A DNA stretch of 47,372 nt from positions 1 to 47,372 of the forward strand of contig JAEURC010000066.1 of assembly GCA_016789025.1 (NCBI GenBank). The letters are read 5' to 3'. Source of the DNA: Anaerolineales bacterium. Its GTDB lineage: Bacteria > Chloroflexota > Anaerolineae > Anaerolineales > Villigracilaceae. Position 1 is the stretch's first letter, and each line of letters opens with the position of its first letter. The notes beneath the pieces are model-generated. The model was not told where the DNA came from and did no database searches. It worked only from the letters and a program-made list of their open reading frames with translations. Shown in pieces: positions 1 to 8,666 of the stretch. Both the position numbers and the translations under genes were made by a program.

Positions 1-458
1 GGGCATTTATGAATGGTGTAAATGAATTCGGTGTCTTTTTCTTCCACGGTGCTGTGCTGGTCGCTTAACTGCGAGAAGATCTTTGCCACTGCCGGGATGC
101 CGATCTTCAATTTGGCTTGTAGTGGAAGCACCACAAAGGCAAGGTCTGCCGCACCGGCGAGGGCGCCAAAGTTTTTCAACGCATCTGAAAAGGTGGCGCG
201 ACCGGCGCGCAGCGCTAATCCACGCCCGCCGCGCGGACCGTACATATCCTCCAGCGCGCTGCCCATGGCAGAGAGTTCGCCAAAATCGAATCCTTTATCC
301 AGGTTGTCGGCAGGGTAATTGTCAATGTAGTTATTCATACCCGCGAGGTTGAGAATGGCGTTCAGGCCATTCTTGCCCATCACTTCCTCGAGCGACTTGA
401 TCGTGATCAAACCAAATTTATTGGGGTAATATAGACCGGCTTTTTGAACAGGGCTCAT
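1..458 (-). CDS. V4R-like (4-vinyl reductase type) protein, C-terminus cut by window edge
   Basis: The frame is open from an ATG at 458 to base 1, about 152 codons, so the C-terminus lies outside the window. It starts MSPVQKAGLYYPNKFG and contains a glycine-rich DMYGPRGGRGLALRAGRA segment followed by a hydrophobic KIGIP region. That segment resembles the small-molecule binding domain called V4R/4-vinyl reductase; the family call is from memory of such sequences and is moderate. The start lies 12 bases after the stop of the roadblock gene (471), with CGGAGA upstream, so the two are almost certainly co-transcribed. V4R and roadblock domains often occur near each other in signalling or GTPase-linked operons. 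Ligand unknown. Confidence 0.65.
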   Translation of the reverse strand, partial: MSPVQKAGLYYPNKFGLITIKSLEEVMGKNGLNAILNLAGMNNYIDNYPADNLDKGFDFGELSAMGSALEDMYGPRGGRGLALRAGRATFSDALKNFGALAGAADLAFVVLPLQAKLKIGIPAVAKIFSQLSDQHSTVEEKDTEFIYTIHKC

Positions 459-470
459 TAGATTCTCCGA

Positions 471-842
471 TTAGATCAGTTTCGCAAGATCTTCCGCGGC
501 GCGACGCATATCCAGAAAGATCAAGCCCAACTTAGCCTGCTCACGCGCCAAGGCGGTAAGCACAGCCTCTTGCCCCACCGACATCAACAGCACATAACCT
601 TTTTCGCCTTTGATGTACACTTGTTCGAGCGAGCCGCGTCCCAATTCGGTGGCGATTCGTTCGCCGAGCGAAAGCATAGCGGCAGACATGGCAGAAACGC
701 GGTCTTCCTCCACGCCCTGCGGCAGGGCAGATGCGATGCTCAAACCATCGACGCTGACAACAGCCGAAGCTTCAATGTCCGGCGACGATGCTTGCAGTTC
801 ACGAAGACGATCCACCATTTGTTGAGTGCGAGATTTGGACAA
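471..842 (-). CDS. Roadblock/LC7 domain protein (MglB-like)
   Basis: A 123-residue protein, the size of a lone roadblock/LC7 domain. Typical features are an N-terminal helix (RTQQMVDRLRELQ), the EASAVVSVDGLSIAS strand-turn-strand, the central helix SAAMLSLGERIATEL and the strand GYVLLMSV. Bacterial relatives such as MglB act as dimeric regulators of small Ras-like GTPases in polarity or signalling; no GTPase gene is visible here, so the partner is unknown. The start is a TTG at 842, supported by GGAGG six bases upstream. It is the first gene of a two-gene unit with the V4R-like gene. Family assignment is firm, role inferred. Confidence 0.88.
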   Translation of the reverse strand: MSKSRTQQMVDRLRELQASSPDIEASAVVSVDGLSIASALPQGVEEDRVSAMSAAMLSLGERIATELGRGSLEQVYIKGEKGYVLLMSVGQEAVLTALAREQAKLGLIFLDMRRAAEDLAKLI

Positions 843-982
843 GACAGCCCTCCAAGGATACCAACCTGCTTGCGCAGAAAGGGACGATTCAAACTTGCAG
901 GTATTTTAGATTACGGGGTAAAAAGTGTCAAGCCAGCCGCTTCAAATGCCCATGCAAATTTACAGAAGTGCAAACATTCAAG

Positions 983-991
983 TGCTATAAT
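983..991 (+). promoter_or_regulatory. Extended -10 promoter of the L,D-transpeptidase gene
   Basis: TGCTATAAT at 983-991 is a perfect extended -10 element, 14 bases before the ATG at 1006. No good -35 hexamer is seen, as expected for extended -10 promoters. The predicted 5' UTR is very short (about 8 bases). Confidence 0.55.
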
Positions 992-1005
992 TTTCGAAAA
1001 GCCTC

Positions 1006-2142
1006 ATGAAAAATATTTTTTCTATTGTCTTTGCCATCGCAATTTTGATCACGCTCATCGTCCAACGGCCCGTTTCTGCGCACAGTGAACCCGAGCGCGA
1101 AAGCGGAGCGGTGCTCTGCCCACCAGATATATACCTCGTCGACCCCGGTGACTGCCTGCCGCTCGGTCCATCTAACTACCTCGCGGAACTTTCACAACTC
1201 GGGTTGACAATTCCTCCGCGCCCACTCGCCTCAAAACGCCCGGACCCAAGCCTGCCTCAGCTCCCCTATCTTTATTTCCACCTTGACGGCAGTCTCGTCC
1301 CGGTCTTGAACGGACCCGCCGGCGTTGAGACCGGCAATGCGTACATGCCCGGTTTCGTCTACGTCAGCTATGTTGACCGCGTAGATACCGGTCATGGAAT
1401 TTACTACATGCTTCAGGATGGCAGTTGGATACCGGGGAAAGGCGCGCGTGTATCGGAAATTTCTTCATATCAAGGACTCGAGTTCACATCTACCCCCAAG
1501 CGACCTTTCGGTTGGGCGTTTGAATACATTCCCATCAAACAAGCGCCGGGCTATAACGCTCCTGAAACAGGAAACTTCATCAATCCCTTTACAGAATTGT
1601 TGCAGGTATATCAGACTCAAAATGTAGATGGCGCGGACTGGAATATGATCGGACCGAATCAATGGGTGGAGGCGCGCAAGGTGGCGATCATCACCCCGAA
1701 CACTGTTCCGCCCCCGGAGGCGACCACGGGTCGTTGGATCGATGTAGATCTCGCCGAACAAACCCTCGCTGTCTACGACAACTATCAATTAGTCTTTGCC
1801 ACCGTTATCGCCAGCGGACTCGAACCTTTCTGGACGCGCCCCGGTACGTTTCAAATCTATTTGAAAAAAGAAACCGAAAACATGCGCAACAACGACCCGA
1901 CCGATTTCTATTATCTCGACAACGTACCCTGGACCATGTATTTTGATAAAGCGCGCGCATTGCACGGCGCATACTGGCGTACGCGCTTTGGCTACCCTCA
2001 GTCTCATGGGTGTGTAAACCTCTCGGTTGGCGATGCGCACTGGTTATACAATTGGGCAAGCGAAGGCGACTGGGTATATGTTCACGACCCATCGGGCTTA
2101 ACTCCCACCGACCCGGCGCTATATCATGACTGGGCGTATTGA
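1006..2142 (+). CDS. Secreted L,D-transpeptidase (YkuD domain)
   Basis: A 378-residue protein that begins with a signal peptide (MKNIFSIVFAIAILITLIV, then PVSAHS as a likely cleavage site). The C-terminal YkuD domain begins about residue 245 (RWIDVDLAEQTLAVYDN) and ends with the catalytic motif SHGCVNLS; the nucleophilic cysteine is about residue 336 and a conserved HGAYW lies before it. Such enzymes form 3-3 peptide cross-links or attach proteins to peptidoglycan outside the membrane. The roughly 240-residue N-terminal half is not a domain I recognise; it may bind cell wall. The gene stands alone between a divergent minus-strand pair and tRNA-Asp. Confidence 0.9.
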   Translation: MKNIFSIVFAIAILITLIVQRPVSAHSEPERESGAVLCPPDIYLVDPGDCLPLGPSNYLAELSQLGLTIPPRPLASKRPDPSLPQLPYLYFHLDGSLVPVLNGPAGVETGNAYMPGFVYVSYVDRVDTGHGIYYMLQDGSWIPGKGARVSEISSYQGLEFTSTPKRPFGWAFEYIPIKQAPGYNAPETGNFINPFTELLQVYQTQNVDGADWNMIGPNQWVEARKVAIITPNTVPPPEATTGRWIDVDLAEQTLAVYDNYQLVFATVIASGLEPFWTRPGTFQIYLKKETENMRNNDPTDFYYLDNVPWTMYFDKARALHGAYWRTRFGYPQSHGCVNLSVGDAHWLYNWASEGDWVYVHDPSGLTPTDPALYHDWAY

Positions 2143-2186
2143 CACTTCATTATTCTGCATGGTAAACTCTCGCCCGCTGTTAGATT

Positions 2187-2263
2187 GGTCTCGTGGTGTA
2201 GCGGCCTAACATGCGGCCCTGTCAAGGCCGAGATCGCGGGTTCGAATCCCGTCGGGACCGCCA
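2187..2263 (+). tRNA. tRNA-Asp (anticodon GTC)
   Basis: A complete cloverleaf: acceptor GGTCTCG pairs with CGGGACC (one G-U), anticodon stem GGCC/GGCC encloses the loop CTGTCAA with anticodon GTC, and the T arm reads CGGG-TTCGAAT-CCCG. Discriminator G is followed by an encoded CCA (2261-2263). Confidence 0.97.
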
Positions 2264-2268
2264 AAGAT

Positions 2269-2304
2269 AACAAAAGAACCGACCTTGATGTCGGTTCTTT
2301 TGTT
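2269..2304 (+). terminator. Intrinsic terminator after tRNA-Asp, probably bidirectional
   Basis: AACAAAAGAACCGAC and its exact complement flank a 6-base loop, giving a 15-bp stem with A-rich and T-rich ends on both strands. It ends the tRNA transcript and could also stop transcripts from pckA on the other strand. Confidence 0.85.
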
Positions 2305-2355
2305 ATAGGATTCATATCGGACGCGCGCCGGGCAACGACCAATATTTTCTTGAAT

Positions 2356-3999
2356 TTACACCTTCGGTCCTGCCTCGGTCACTTCCTTTGGCGTTTGATC
2401 CGCATATTTAGCGAAATTATCAATGAATTTCTGAGCGAGTTGTTTGTACTTTGCCTCGTGTTCCGATCGATCTTTCCATGAGGAAGCAGGGTCGAGAACT
2501 TCGTCTGGAACTTCGGGGCATGAGGTGGGAACCTCATAACCGAAGACGGGGTCGCGGCGATACTTCACCTTGTCGAGTTTGCCGGTCAATGCCGCATTCA
2601 ACAACGCGCGCGTATATTTGATCGATATACGTTTGCCGACGCCGTACGGTCCGCCCACCCAGCCGGTATTCACCAGCCAACATTTCACATTATGTTCTTC
2701 GATCTTTTGCCGCAACAACTCCGCATACTTGGATGGATGATGCACCAGGAATGGCGCTCCGAAACAAGCGGAAAATGTGGCAACCGGCTCTTTCCCTAAT
2801 CCCGCTTCAGTTCCCGCCAGTTTGGCTGTGTACCCGGAAATAAACTGATACAACGCCTGATCCACCGACAATCGCGCAATCGGCGGCATGACGCCGGTCG
2901 CATCCGCAGTGAGGAAGATGATATTTTTTGGATGCCCGGCTTTCTTTTCAGGGACGGCATTTTCAATGAATGTCAACGGATACGAAGAACGCGTATTTTC
3001 GGTGAGAGACGAATCGTTGAGGTCAATCGCCCGGGTCGCCGCATCAAACACCACGTTCTCGAGAATCGTCCCAAACATGCGCGTCGTCGCATAAATTTCC
3101 GGTTCGGCTGATTGCGATAGTCCGATCACCTTGGCGTAACAGCCGCCCTCGTAATTAAAAACACCGTTATCGCTCCAGCCGTGCTCATCATCGCCAATAA
3201 GTCGGCGTGTCGGGTCGGCAGAGAGGGTCGTTTTACCCGTGCCGCTCAAACCGAAGAACAACGCTACATCGTTCGGATCTTTCGGGTCCACATTCGCCGA
3301 GCAGTGCATCGACATCACGCCGCGCAACGGCAAAAGATAGTTCATCAGCGTAAATATCGACTTCTTCATTTCGCCGGCATAGCGCGTGTTACCGATAATC
3401 GCCAGTTTGCGCTCTAGATTCAGCAAGACAAATGTTTCGGAACGCGTTCCGTCGCTTGCCGGATCCGCCTTGAAACTCGGCACATCAACGATGGTGAAGC
3501 CCGGCATGAAATTTTTGATCTCGTCTACAGTTTCAGGCAGGATAAACATATTGCGAATGAAAATGCTGTGCCACGCTTCCTCGGTGACAAAGCGCACGTT
3601 TAAACGATACGTCGTGTCGGCGCCAGCGTACACATCCTGCACGAATACGTCGCGTCCTTTTAGGTATTCGGTCATGCGGCTATACAGCGCGTCGAATTTC
3701 GCGCCGTCGAATGGACGGTTCCCACCCCACCAAACAATGTGTTCCGAATCAACATGCTTGACCACGAATTTGTCGTTGGCTGACCTGCCGGTGTGCTGGC
3801 CGGTTTGCGCAACGAACGGGCCGCCCGCCGTTATTGCGCCCTCGCCACGAAAAACCGCCTCCTCATACAGCCCTTCGGTGGGCAGGTTCCAGTAGGCGGT
3901 TCGCAAGCCGGTGATCCCGTGATTGGATAAGTCGTAATCTGCGCGACGAGTTAGCGCGGCATTCTCTGTTGGAGTTTTTCCATTTCTTGAGTTGCTCAT
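2356..3999 (-). CDS. pckA: Phosphoenolpyruvate carboxykinase (ATP)
   Basis: A 547-residue protein of normal family length. It converts oxaloacetate and ATP to phosphoenolpyruvate, ADP and CO2 in the cytoplasm, the entry step of gluconeogenesis. Seen: the PCK kinase-1a P-loop GLSGTGKTTLSADP near residue 249, the metal-binding DDEHGW shortly after, the substrate-site RYAGEMKKS, and NTGWVGGPYG near the C-terminus. The N-terminal FVAQTGQHTGRSANDKF also fits the ATP-dependent family rather than the GTP one. ATG at 3999 is preceded by GAGGTGA. It is monocistronic, flanked by convergent tRNA-Asp on one side and the tail of the PLD-like gene on the other. Confidence 0.97.
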   Translation of the reverse strand: MSNSRNGKTPTENAALTRRADYDLSNHGITGLRTAYWNLPTEGLYEEAVFRGEGAITAGGPFVAQTGQHTGRSANDKFVVKHVDSEHIVWWGGNRPFDGAKFDALYSRMTEYLKGRDVFVQDVYAGADTTYRLNVRFVTEEAWHSIFIRNMFILPETVDEIKNFMPGFTIVDVPSFKADPASDGTRSETFVLLNLERKLAIIGNTRYAGEMKKSIFTLMNYLLPLRGVMSMHCSANVDPKDPNDVALFFGLSGTGKTTLSADPTRRLIGDDEHGWSDNGVFNYEGGCYAKVIGLSQSAEPEIYATTRMFGTILENVVFDAATRAIDLNDSSLTENTRSSYPLTFIENAVPEKKAGHPKNIIFLTADATGVMPPIARLSVDQALYQFISGYTAKLAGTEAGLGKEPVATFSACFGAPFLVHHPSKYAELLRQKIEEHNVKCWLVNTGWVGGPYGVGKRISIKYTRALLNAALTGKLDKVKYRRDPVFGYEVPTSCPEVPDEVLDPASSWKDRSEHEAKYKQLAQKFIDNFAKYADQTPKEVTEAGPKV

Positions 4000-4117
4000 A
4001 AAGTCACCTCGAAAGTTTAGGGTTAATTGGGGGGCTTTGAAGAAACTTCCCTCGCGTTAATCATAACACCATCCAGGTACCGGGGAATTGAGTTTTATCC
4101 TATCAAAACCTGTCAAA

Positions 4118-5344
4118 CTACTGACAAGTCACCGACCCCGGCACCGGGTCCGCGCCCTGCAACCAGACACGTTCGAATTCCTGGAGATACAGGGATGCAA
4201 TCTCGGGATTGTCGAGGATGATCACATTCTCGTCGTTGCTTTCCTCAGCGCTGGTGGAAAAGTTCAACGAACCGGTGATAACAAAACGTTCATCCACGAT
4301 GATGATCTTGTTGTGCATAAACCCCGGGTTGCCGTCGCGTCGAACCGGTATGCCCGCGCAAGCCAGAGTGTCGAACTCCGACGCGTCAGTATCGCTACCC
4401 ACATTTTCATACACGCCCGCCACGCTCACTCCATTGTGGGCTCGTTCGATCATGGCGTTGGCGAGCGGGAAGTCGGTAAAACTAAATGCCAAAAACCGAA
4501 CACTCGACTGCGCAAAATTCACGATGGGGATGATCGCCTGTTCCAGCGCCCCATCTTCCGAAGTGAAGACCACCCAAATCTGCGTTCCGTTCACGTTGAC
4601 CGATTGCTCGCCCAACTGCGATGGCGACTTCGGACCAAACTGCCCGTCCCACATCTCTTGAAATTCGCGCTCGTAGATCGTTGCCACTGCCGGCGAGTGC
4701 AGAACGACCACGTTGTTCTCCTGCTTAAAAACCCCGTTCTTTGTGAGGTTGGTCGAGCCGGTCCACACGGTTTGATAGTCGAAGATGATAAATTTATTGT
4801 GCATCAACGCCGAACGATTATCGGCGCGCACTTCGATCCCGCTGTTTTGCAACACCGCAAATTGACCGCGCCCCGGTTCCTCGTCCGCTTCCAGCCCATG
4901 TTCATCGTCGGTCACCCAACGCACATCTAATCCGCGCTGACGAGCGGCGATCAAGGCTTCGGCAACGGGCGTGAGGTCAAATTCGAAGGCGGCGATGTGG
5001 ATGGCATTCTGCGCGGCATTGATCTTTTGAATCAACACGCCTTCGAGGGAATTTTGCCACTGCGCAGGGTCGGTAAAATTAAAGCGATCGGTAAAATATA
5101 CTTCCCACCACAAACCGCTTGGGGGTTGCGCGGTTGGCGGAGGGGCGATCAATGTTTCCGCTGGAGGGGCAAATTCACTTGGGGATTGAGGCGGCAGTCC
5201 CGTCGCGGTTTCCGCGCCGGGTAGAGGGACATTCCCCGCATCGTATCCGGTCAGAGTTGTGATGAATCCGATGATGACGATCAGGATTAATCCGAGGAGT
5301 GTCCCTAGCGTTTTATGTTGTGGGGTCCCGCGCCGGTTCGACAT
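4118..5344 (-). CDS. Exported phospholipase D-like protein with two HKD motifs
   Basis: A 408-residue protein with one N-terminal membrane segment (TLGTLLGLILIVIIGFITTL) and a Pro/Ala-rich linker, so the enzyme part is probably outside the membrane. Two complete PLD catalytic motifs are present: HNKFIIFDYQTVWTGSTN near residue 181 and HNKIIIVDERFVITGSLN near 342. Both follow HxKx4Dx6GSxN, so a full active site can form within one chain. Family members are nucleases, phospholipases or phosphatidyl transferases; the lack of extra membrane helices argues against cardiolipin synthase, and substrate cannot be chosen from sequence. It starts 6 bases after the stop of the preceding gene, as last gene of the rpmF-fabD operon. 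Confidence 0.85.
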   Translation of the reverse strand: MSNRRGTPQHKTLGTLLGLILIVIIGFITTLTGYDAGNVPLPGAETATGLPPQSPSEFAPPAETLIAPPPTAQPPSGLWWEVYFTDRFNFTDPAQWQNSLEGVLIQKINAAQNAIHIAAFEFDLTPVAEALIAARQRGLDVRWVTDDEHGLEADEEPGRGQFAVLQNSGIEVRADNRSALMHNKFIIFDYQTVWTGSTNLTKNGVFKQENNVVVLHSPAVATIYEREFQEMWDGQFGPKSPSQLGEQSVNVNGTQIWVVFTSEDGALEQAIIPIVNFAQSSVRFLAFSFTDFPLANAMIERAHNGVSVAGVYENVGSDTDASEFDTLACAGIPVRRDGNPGFMHNKIIIVDERFVITGSLNFSTSAEESNDENVIILDNPEIASLYLQEFERVWLQGADPVPGSVTCQ

Positions 5345-5350
5345 GAATGC

Positions 5351-5770
5351 CTATTTCGGGAGTGTCAGGAATTCTTTCAACTTCAAGATCAATTGATGCG
5401 GCGTGATCTTTGCGTCATCAACGAGATTCAGCAGTTTCCCAAGATCAGCGGGAGCGTCTTTGCCGAACATCAACTTCCAATGTTCTGCCATTTTTGTTTT
5501 CAGGTCCGGGCGGCTTGCGGCATCGTACTTTCCTGCCGCCCAATTGCCCACACCGCGCAGAAATTGTCGCAAGGCTTTCATACGCGGTTCCATATTTTGA
5601 TCGGCGGTCGTATCGTCCATGCCGCTAGCGCTTTGAGCAAGTTGTTCCGCTAGATTAATACCCCAATTCAGCAACTCGGTGGCGGGGGCTGTCTCCAGCA
5701 TGTCGAGCATCGACACGTTGCCGGTCACCACTTTTTTTGCATTCTCCACACGGATTTTTATATCGGTCAT
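5351..5770 (-). CDS. Conserved protein of unknown function between fabD and the PLD-like gene
   Basis: A 139-residue soluble, mostly helical protein (MTDIKIRVENAKKV... to KEFLTLPK). I do not recognise a domain. It has no signal peptide or membrane segment; the middle carries a basic stretch and WAAGKYDAASRPDLKTK. The frame is open further upstream, but the extension lies inside fabD, so I chose the ATG at 5770, directly after the fabD stop (5773-5775). Position in the operon suggests co-expression with fatty-acid synthesis, not proof of a role in it. Confidence 0.75.
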   Translation of the reverse strand: MTDIKIRVENAKKVVTGNVSMLDMLETAPATELLNWGINLAEQLAQSASGMDDTTADQNMEPRMKALRQFLRGVGNWAAGKYDAASRPDLKTKMAEHWKLMFGKDAPADLGKLLNLVDDAKITPHQLILKLKEFLTLPK

Positions 5771-5772
5771 GT

Positions 5773-6714
5773 TCACTCCAGCGCGGAAAAATCTTGAGGA
5801 TTGCCCAGCGGGAATCGCTGGGCGGTCGAATCGATCCGCTTTACCAGCCCCAATAAGACATCCCCGCTTCCCGCCTCGACGTACGCCTGTATGCCGCTCC
5901 CCATCATCGTCCGCACCGATTCGGTCCAGCGCACGCGCGACTGCATCTGCGCTTTGAGGTCTGCGCGCAATTCTTCGGCAGTGGTCATTGACCGGGCGTA
6001 GACGTTGCCGATCACGGGAATTTTCGGGTCGGTCATCGCGCACGCGTCAACTGCCGCGTTCCATTCGGGTTGGATCGAATCCATCAACGGCGAGTGCGCG
6101 GCGATGCTCACCGCCAGCGCAACCGCTCGCTTGGCGCCGGCGGCTTTTGCGCCAGTCATGGCGCGTTCCAGCGCGGACTTGTGACCGGAGATCACCACCT
6201 GCCCCGGGCAATTATCGTTGGCAACTTGCACGATCTCATCGGCGACGCTCGCTTCGGCGCAAACTTTTTCCAACGTGGGAATATCCACGCCGAGGATCGC
6301 CGCCATGCCGCCCGGGTTCACTTCACCAGCGCGCTTCATCAATTCGCCCCGCGTACGGACAAGCCGTAGCCCATCGGCGAACGGTAACGCGCCAGAGACG
6401 GTAAGCGCGGATAACTCGCCGAGGGAATGCCCTGCCAGTGTGGCAGGCTGAAGGTCCGGGTGAAGATGCGCGAAGGTCATCCACGCGGCAACGGAGTGAA
6501 GGTACAACGCCGGTTGTGTGTTGACCGTCTCATCCAGTTGCTCTTTCGATCCATCCCACATCAATTGCGAAAGGGAGAACCCGAAGAGCGCGTCGGCTTC
6601 ATCGAAGAATTGACGGGCAATCGGATATTGCGCGGCGAGGTCTTTACCCATGCCAACGGATTGGGAGCCTTGACCGGGGAACAGGAATGCGGTTGTTTGG
6701 GAAATGAGTTTCAT
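5773..6714 (-). CDS. fabD: Malonyl-CoA:ACP transacylase
   Basis: A 313-residue protein of typical FabD length. It moves malonyl groups from CoA to acyl carrier protein, supplying extender units for fatty-acid synthesis. Seen: FLFPGQGSQSVGMG at the N-terminus, the nucleophile motif GHSLGELSAL (Ser about residue 96), and the catalytic His in AAHSPLMDS near 204. It follows rpmF with a 48-base gap, the common rpmF-fab gene order of bacteria. No acpP, fabH or plsX is next to it; a KAS III-like gene lies separately at 12.9-14.1 kb. Confidence 0.96.
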   Translation of the reverse strand: MKLISQTTAFLFPGQGSQSVGMGKDLAAQYPIARQFFDEADALFGFSLSQLMWDGSKEQLDETVNTQPALYLHSVAAWMTFAHLHPDLQPATLAGHSLGELSALTVSGALPFADGLRLVRTRGELMKRAGEVNPGGMAAILGVDIPTLEKVCAEASVADEIVQVANDNCPGQVVISGHKSALERAMTGAKAAGAKRAVALAVSIAAHSPLMDSIQPEWNAAVDACAMTDPKIPVIGNVYARSMTTAEELRADLKAQMQSRVRWTESVRTMMGSGIQAYVEAGSGDVLLGLVKRIDSTAQRFPLGNPQDFSALE

Positions 6715-6762
6715 AGCGCTTAAAACACAAACGGGTCGTGATGGTCACGACCCGCCGGTGGT

Positions 6763-6963
6763 TTACTCGGACTTTTTCTTTTCTTTCTTTACTTCGACAA
6801 CTTCACGCCCTTCGTAAAATCCGCAGTTCGGGCAGACCGTGTGCGGAAGGCGCAGGGAACCGCAATTCGCGCAGGAGGTGAGGTTGCGGGGTTGCAAAGC
6901 ATCGTGGGCGCGGCGCATGTTGCGGCGGCTCTTCGAGTGCTTGCGTTTTGGATGTGGGGGCAT
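6763..6963 (-). CDS. rpmF: 50S ribosomal protein L32
   Basis: A 66-residue basic protein starting MPPHPKRKHSKSRRNMRRAH, the L32 signature. It has two CxxC pairs (CANC and CPNC), so it is the zinc-binding form. The C-terminus carries a charged tail (VEVKKEKKKSE). ATG at 6963 has AAGGAGA upstream. First gene of the operon rpmF-fabD-unknown-PLD. Confidence 0.97.
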   Translation of the reverse strand: MPPHPKRKHSKSRRNMRRAHDALQPRNLTSCANCGSLRLPHTVCPNCGFYEGREVVEVKKEKKKSE

Positions 6964-7372
6964 TGGTCTTTCTCCTTGATAAATTCAGCAGCGCCGGCTT
7001 ACGTCGGCGCTACGGTTTTGACGACAGCGGGCAGATTATAGCGGGTGGGGATGGGCGCGTCAAGGATGGGATAGGGTCTTTGCATGGCTTTCTCATTCTC
7101 GTAAATCTTTTAACGCGAACGCCGCGAAACGAGCGAATAGCGCGAATTTTCTCATGGTTTTCGCGCAATTCGCGCTCGAGCCGCTCTACAACCCCAGGGA
7201 TTCGTCAAGCAACCTTGAGATGACCATGGCTTTTGTTTGTGATCAAGCGCGAATAAGAAAGCCTTTTGTAAGGAGTCTCGTCCGCTTGCAAATAGCATCC
7301 GGGCAGAAGTTCATCGTATAATTTGGGTGTGATAGAACCAATGTAACGCAATCACACAAGGAGTTGGAAACA
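6964..7372. other. 409-base gap with repeat-like sequence and divergent promoters
   Basis: No gene seen. Near rpmF a palindrome (GCGCCG at 6991 pairing with CGGCGC ending 7010) lies in the rpmF leader. At about 7109-7186 is a CGCGAA-rich stretch (TTTTAACGCGAACGCCGCG onward) that matches a second copy near 37935-38035. A TATAAT at 7317-7322 probably serves the small plus-strand gene at 7373. Confidence 0.5.
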
Positions 7373-7522
7373 ATGTCGACAACGCTTATTGCAATAATAG
7401 TCATCGCGGTTGTATTGGCAGTCATCGGAATCTCCATGAACAGGTCGCGCACCCGCCGCGAACGCAATCTTCGCGGCGGCGCCGGCAGCCAGGATGCTTC
7501 CGAAAAGCGCGACGTGAAATAA
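7373..7522 (+). CDS. Small single-pass membrane protein (49 residues)
   Basis: ATG at 7373 with AAGGAG nine bases upstream and a TATAAT at 7317-7322. The peptide is MSTTLIAIIVIAVVLAVIGI, an almost pure hydrophobic helix, followed by a short basic tail (MNRSRTRRERNLRGG) and ending in SEKRDVK. The basic tail predicts N-out, C-in topology. I do not recognise a family. The good ribosome binding site, promoter and clean membrane-helix/basic-tail pattern make it a real gene; it sits 34 bases before the phosphatase gene. Confidence 0.65.
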   Translation: MSTTLIAIIVIAVVLAVIGISMNRSRTRRERNLRGGAGSQDASEKRDVK

Positions 7523-7556
7523 CAACTCGCAATGAACTCCATAGTAAAATCAACGC

Positions 7557-8273
7557 ATGGAGTTTCAGATCGCAGTCGCGAAAGTCAATAAATACGCCAC
7601 ATCTGAAAGCGGAGACACGCTGGAAGTGGTCGAACGCCCCAATGGAGGCTTGTCTGTTGTGCTTGCCGACGGGCAAACTTCCGGGCGCGGCGCCAAAGCG
7701 GTTTCGCAAATGGTTGTCCGCAAAGTGATCGGCTTGCTCGCCGAGGGCGTCCGCGATGGCGCGGCGGCGCGGGCGGCATCCGACGCGCTGTTCACCGACA
7801 AACAAGGGAAGGTCATCAGCACGCTCAACATCGCCTCGCTTGATTTGCATAGCCGCACCATCGTCCTGACCCGCAACAATCCCTCCCCTCTTTATATTTG
7901 CCGCGGCGAAACCATCGACCGCATCGACGCCGAAAGTATTCCTCTAGGAACCTCGCGCGATGTGCGCCCGCTCATCACCGAATTACCCATCGAAGCGGGG
8001 CTGACCATCGTACTCTACACCGACGGGTTGACTCACGCCGGAGAACGGCGAGGCAACCCGATGGAGGTTGGCGAAGCGATTCGGTCTGTGCTGGAAGATC
8101 AGGACCCCAGTCCGCAATCGCTGGCGGATTCGCTGTTGGCGCACGCAGTCCGTTTGGATGACGATCGCCCGGCAGACGATATCAGCGTATTGGTGTTGAA
8201 ATTCTCATCGAACATCGGGGACAACGTCCGCCGTATGACAGTACGACTACCAATCAATCGAATTGCCTCATGA
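7557..8273 (+). CDS. PP2C/SpoIIE-type Ser/Thr phosphatase
   Basis: A 238-residue single-domain protein of the PPM/SpoIIE phosphatase family. Metal-binding aspartates are in VVLADGQTSGRGA (Asp about 38), VLYTDGLTHAGE and DDRPADDISVLVLK. The central LTRNNPSPLYICRGE and PLGTSRDVRP segments are typical. Such enzymes dephosphorylate anti-sigma-factor antagonists or other phosphoproteins; no sensor domain is attached, so input must come from a partner. TAAAAT at 7545-7550 lies six bases before the ATG, and no Shine-Dalgarno is seen, so the mRNA may be leaderless. Followed after 27 bases by a P-loop gene. Confidence 0.85.
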   Translation: MEFQIAVAKVNKYATSESGDTLEVVERPNGGLSVVLADGQTSGRGAKAVSQMVVRKVIGLLAEGVRDGAAARAASDALFTDKQGKVISTLNIASLDLHSRTIVLTRNNPSPLYICRGETIDRIDAESIPLGTSRDVRPLITELPIEAGLTIVLYTDGLTHAGERRGNPMEVGEAIRSVLEDQDPSPQSLADSLLAHAVRLDDDRPADDISVLVLKFSSNIGDNVRRMTVRLPINRIAS

Positions 8274-8300
8274 AAAAGTTAGAGAAAATCCTATAGCATT

Positions 8301-8666
8301 ATGGAGCCTCCAAGTAAACGTCCGGTTATCGGGGTTGTTGGTCCGTGCGGGTCGGGCAAATCAACTTTGATTGCCGGGCTTGAGCAACACGGCTTCACCT
8401 GCCGGCACATCGCGCAAGAACATTCCTACGCGCAAGCCATGTGGCAGATCATCGCCAAACCGGATATTCTGATCTACCTCAACGCTTCATTTGAAACCAG
8501 CGCCGCGCGACGAAAACTCAACTGGCTCAAAAAAGATCACACCGAACAACTCCGCCGCCTTGCCCATGCGCGCGAACACGCCAGTCTCATCATCGAAACC
8601 GATGAGATGACTCCGCAAGAAATTTTGAAAACTGTTTTAGATTTCCTCCACAGGACGCCTTCATGA
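8301..8666 (+). CDS. Small P-loop NTPase/kinase-like protein
   Basis: A 121-residue protein with a Walker A motif GPCGSGKST at residues 14-22, then KPDILIYLNASFETSAARR, which resembles the late strand and lid region of nucleoside/adenylate kinase-like proteins. It is shorter than such kinases, lacking a clear central substrate domain, so it may be a reduced NTPase. No Shine-Dalgarno is evident before the ATG at 8301. Its stop overlaps the ATG of the next gene (ATGA at 8663-8666), so it is translationally coupled with the peptidase lipoprotein. Substrate unknown. Confidence 0.7.
   Translation: MEPPSKRPVIGVVGPCGSGKSTLIAGLEQHGFTCRHIAQEHSYAQAMWQIIAKPDILIYLNASFETSAARRKLNWLKKDHTEQLRRLAHAREHASLIIETDEMTPQEILKTVLDFLHRTPS

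Noticed and set aside
2124..2481. Reading frames across tRNA-Asp on both strands
   Set aside because: They are made of tRNA and terminator sequence; the GFEPAISAL-type translation is a familiar artefact of antisense tRNA.
4088..4930. 280-codon plus-strand frame opposite the PLD-like gene
   Set aside because: The minus-strand protein has two full HKD motifs; the plus frame has no domain and no ribosome binding site.
5771..6043. Upstream extension of the 139-residue gene
   Set aside because: It lies entirely inside fabD in another frame.
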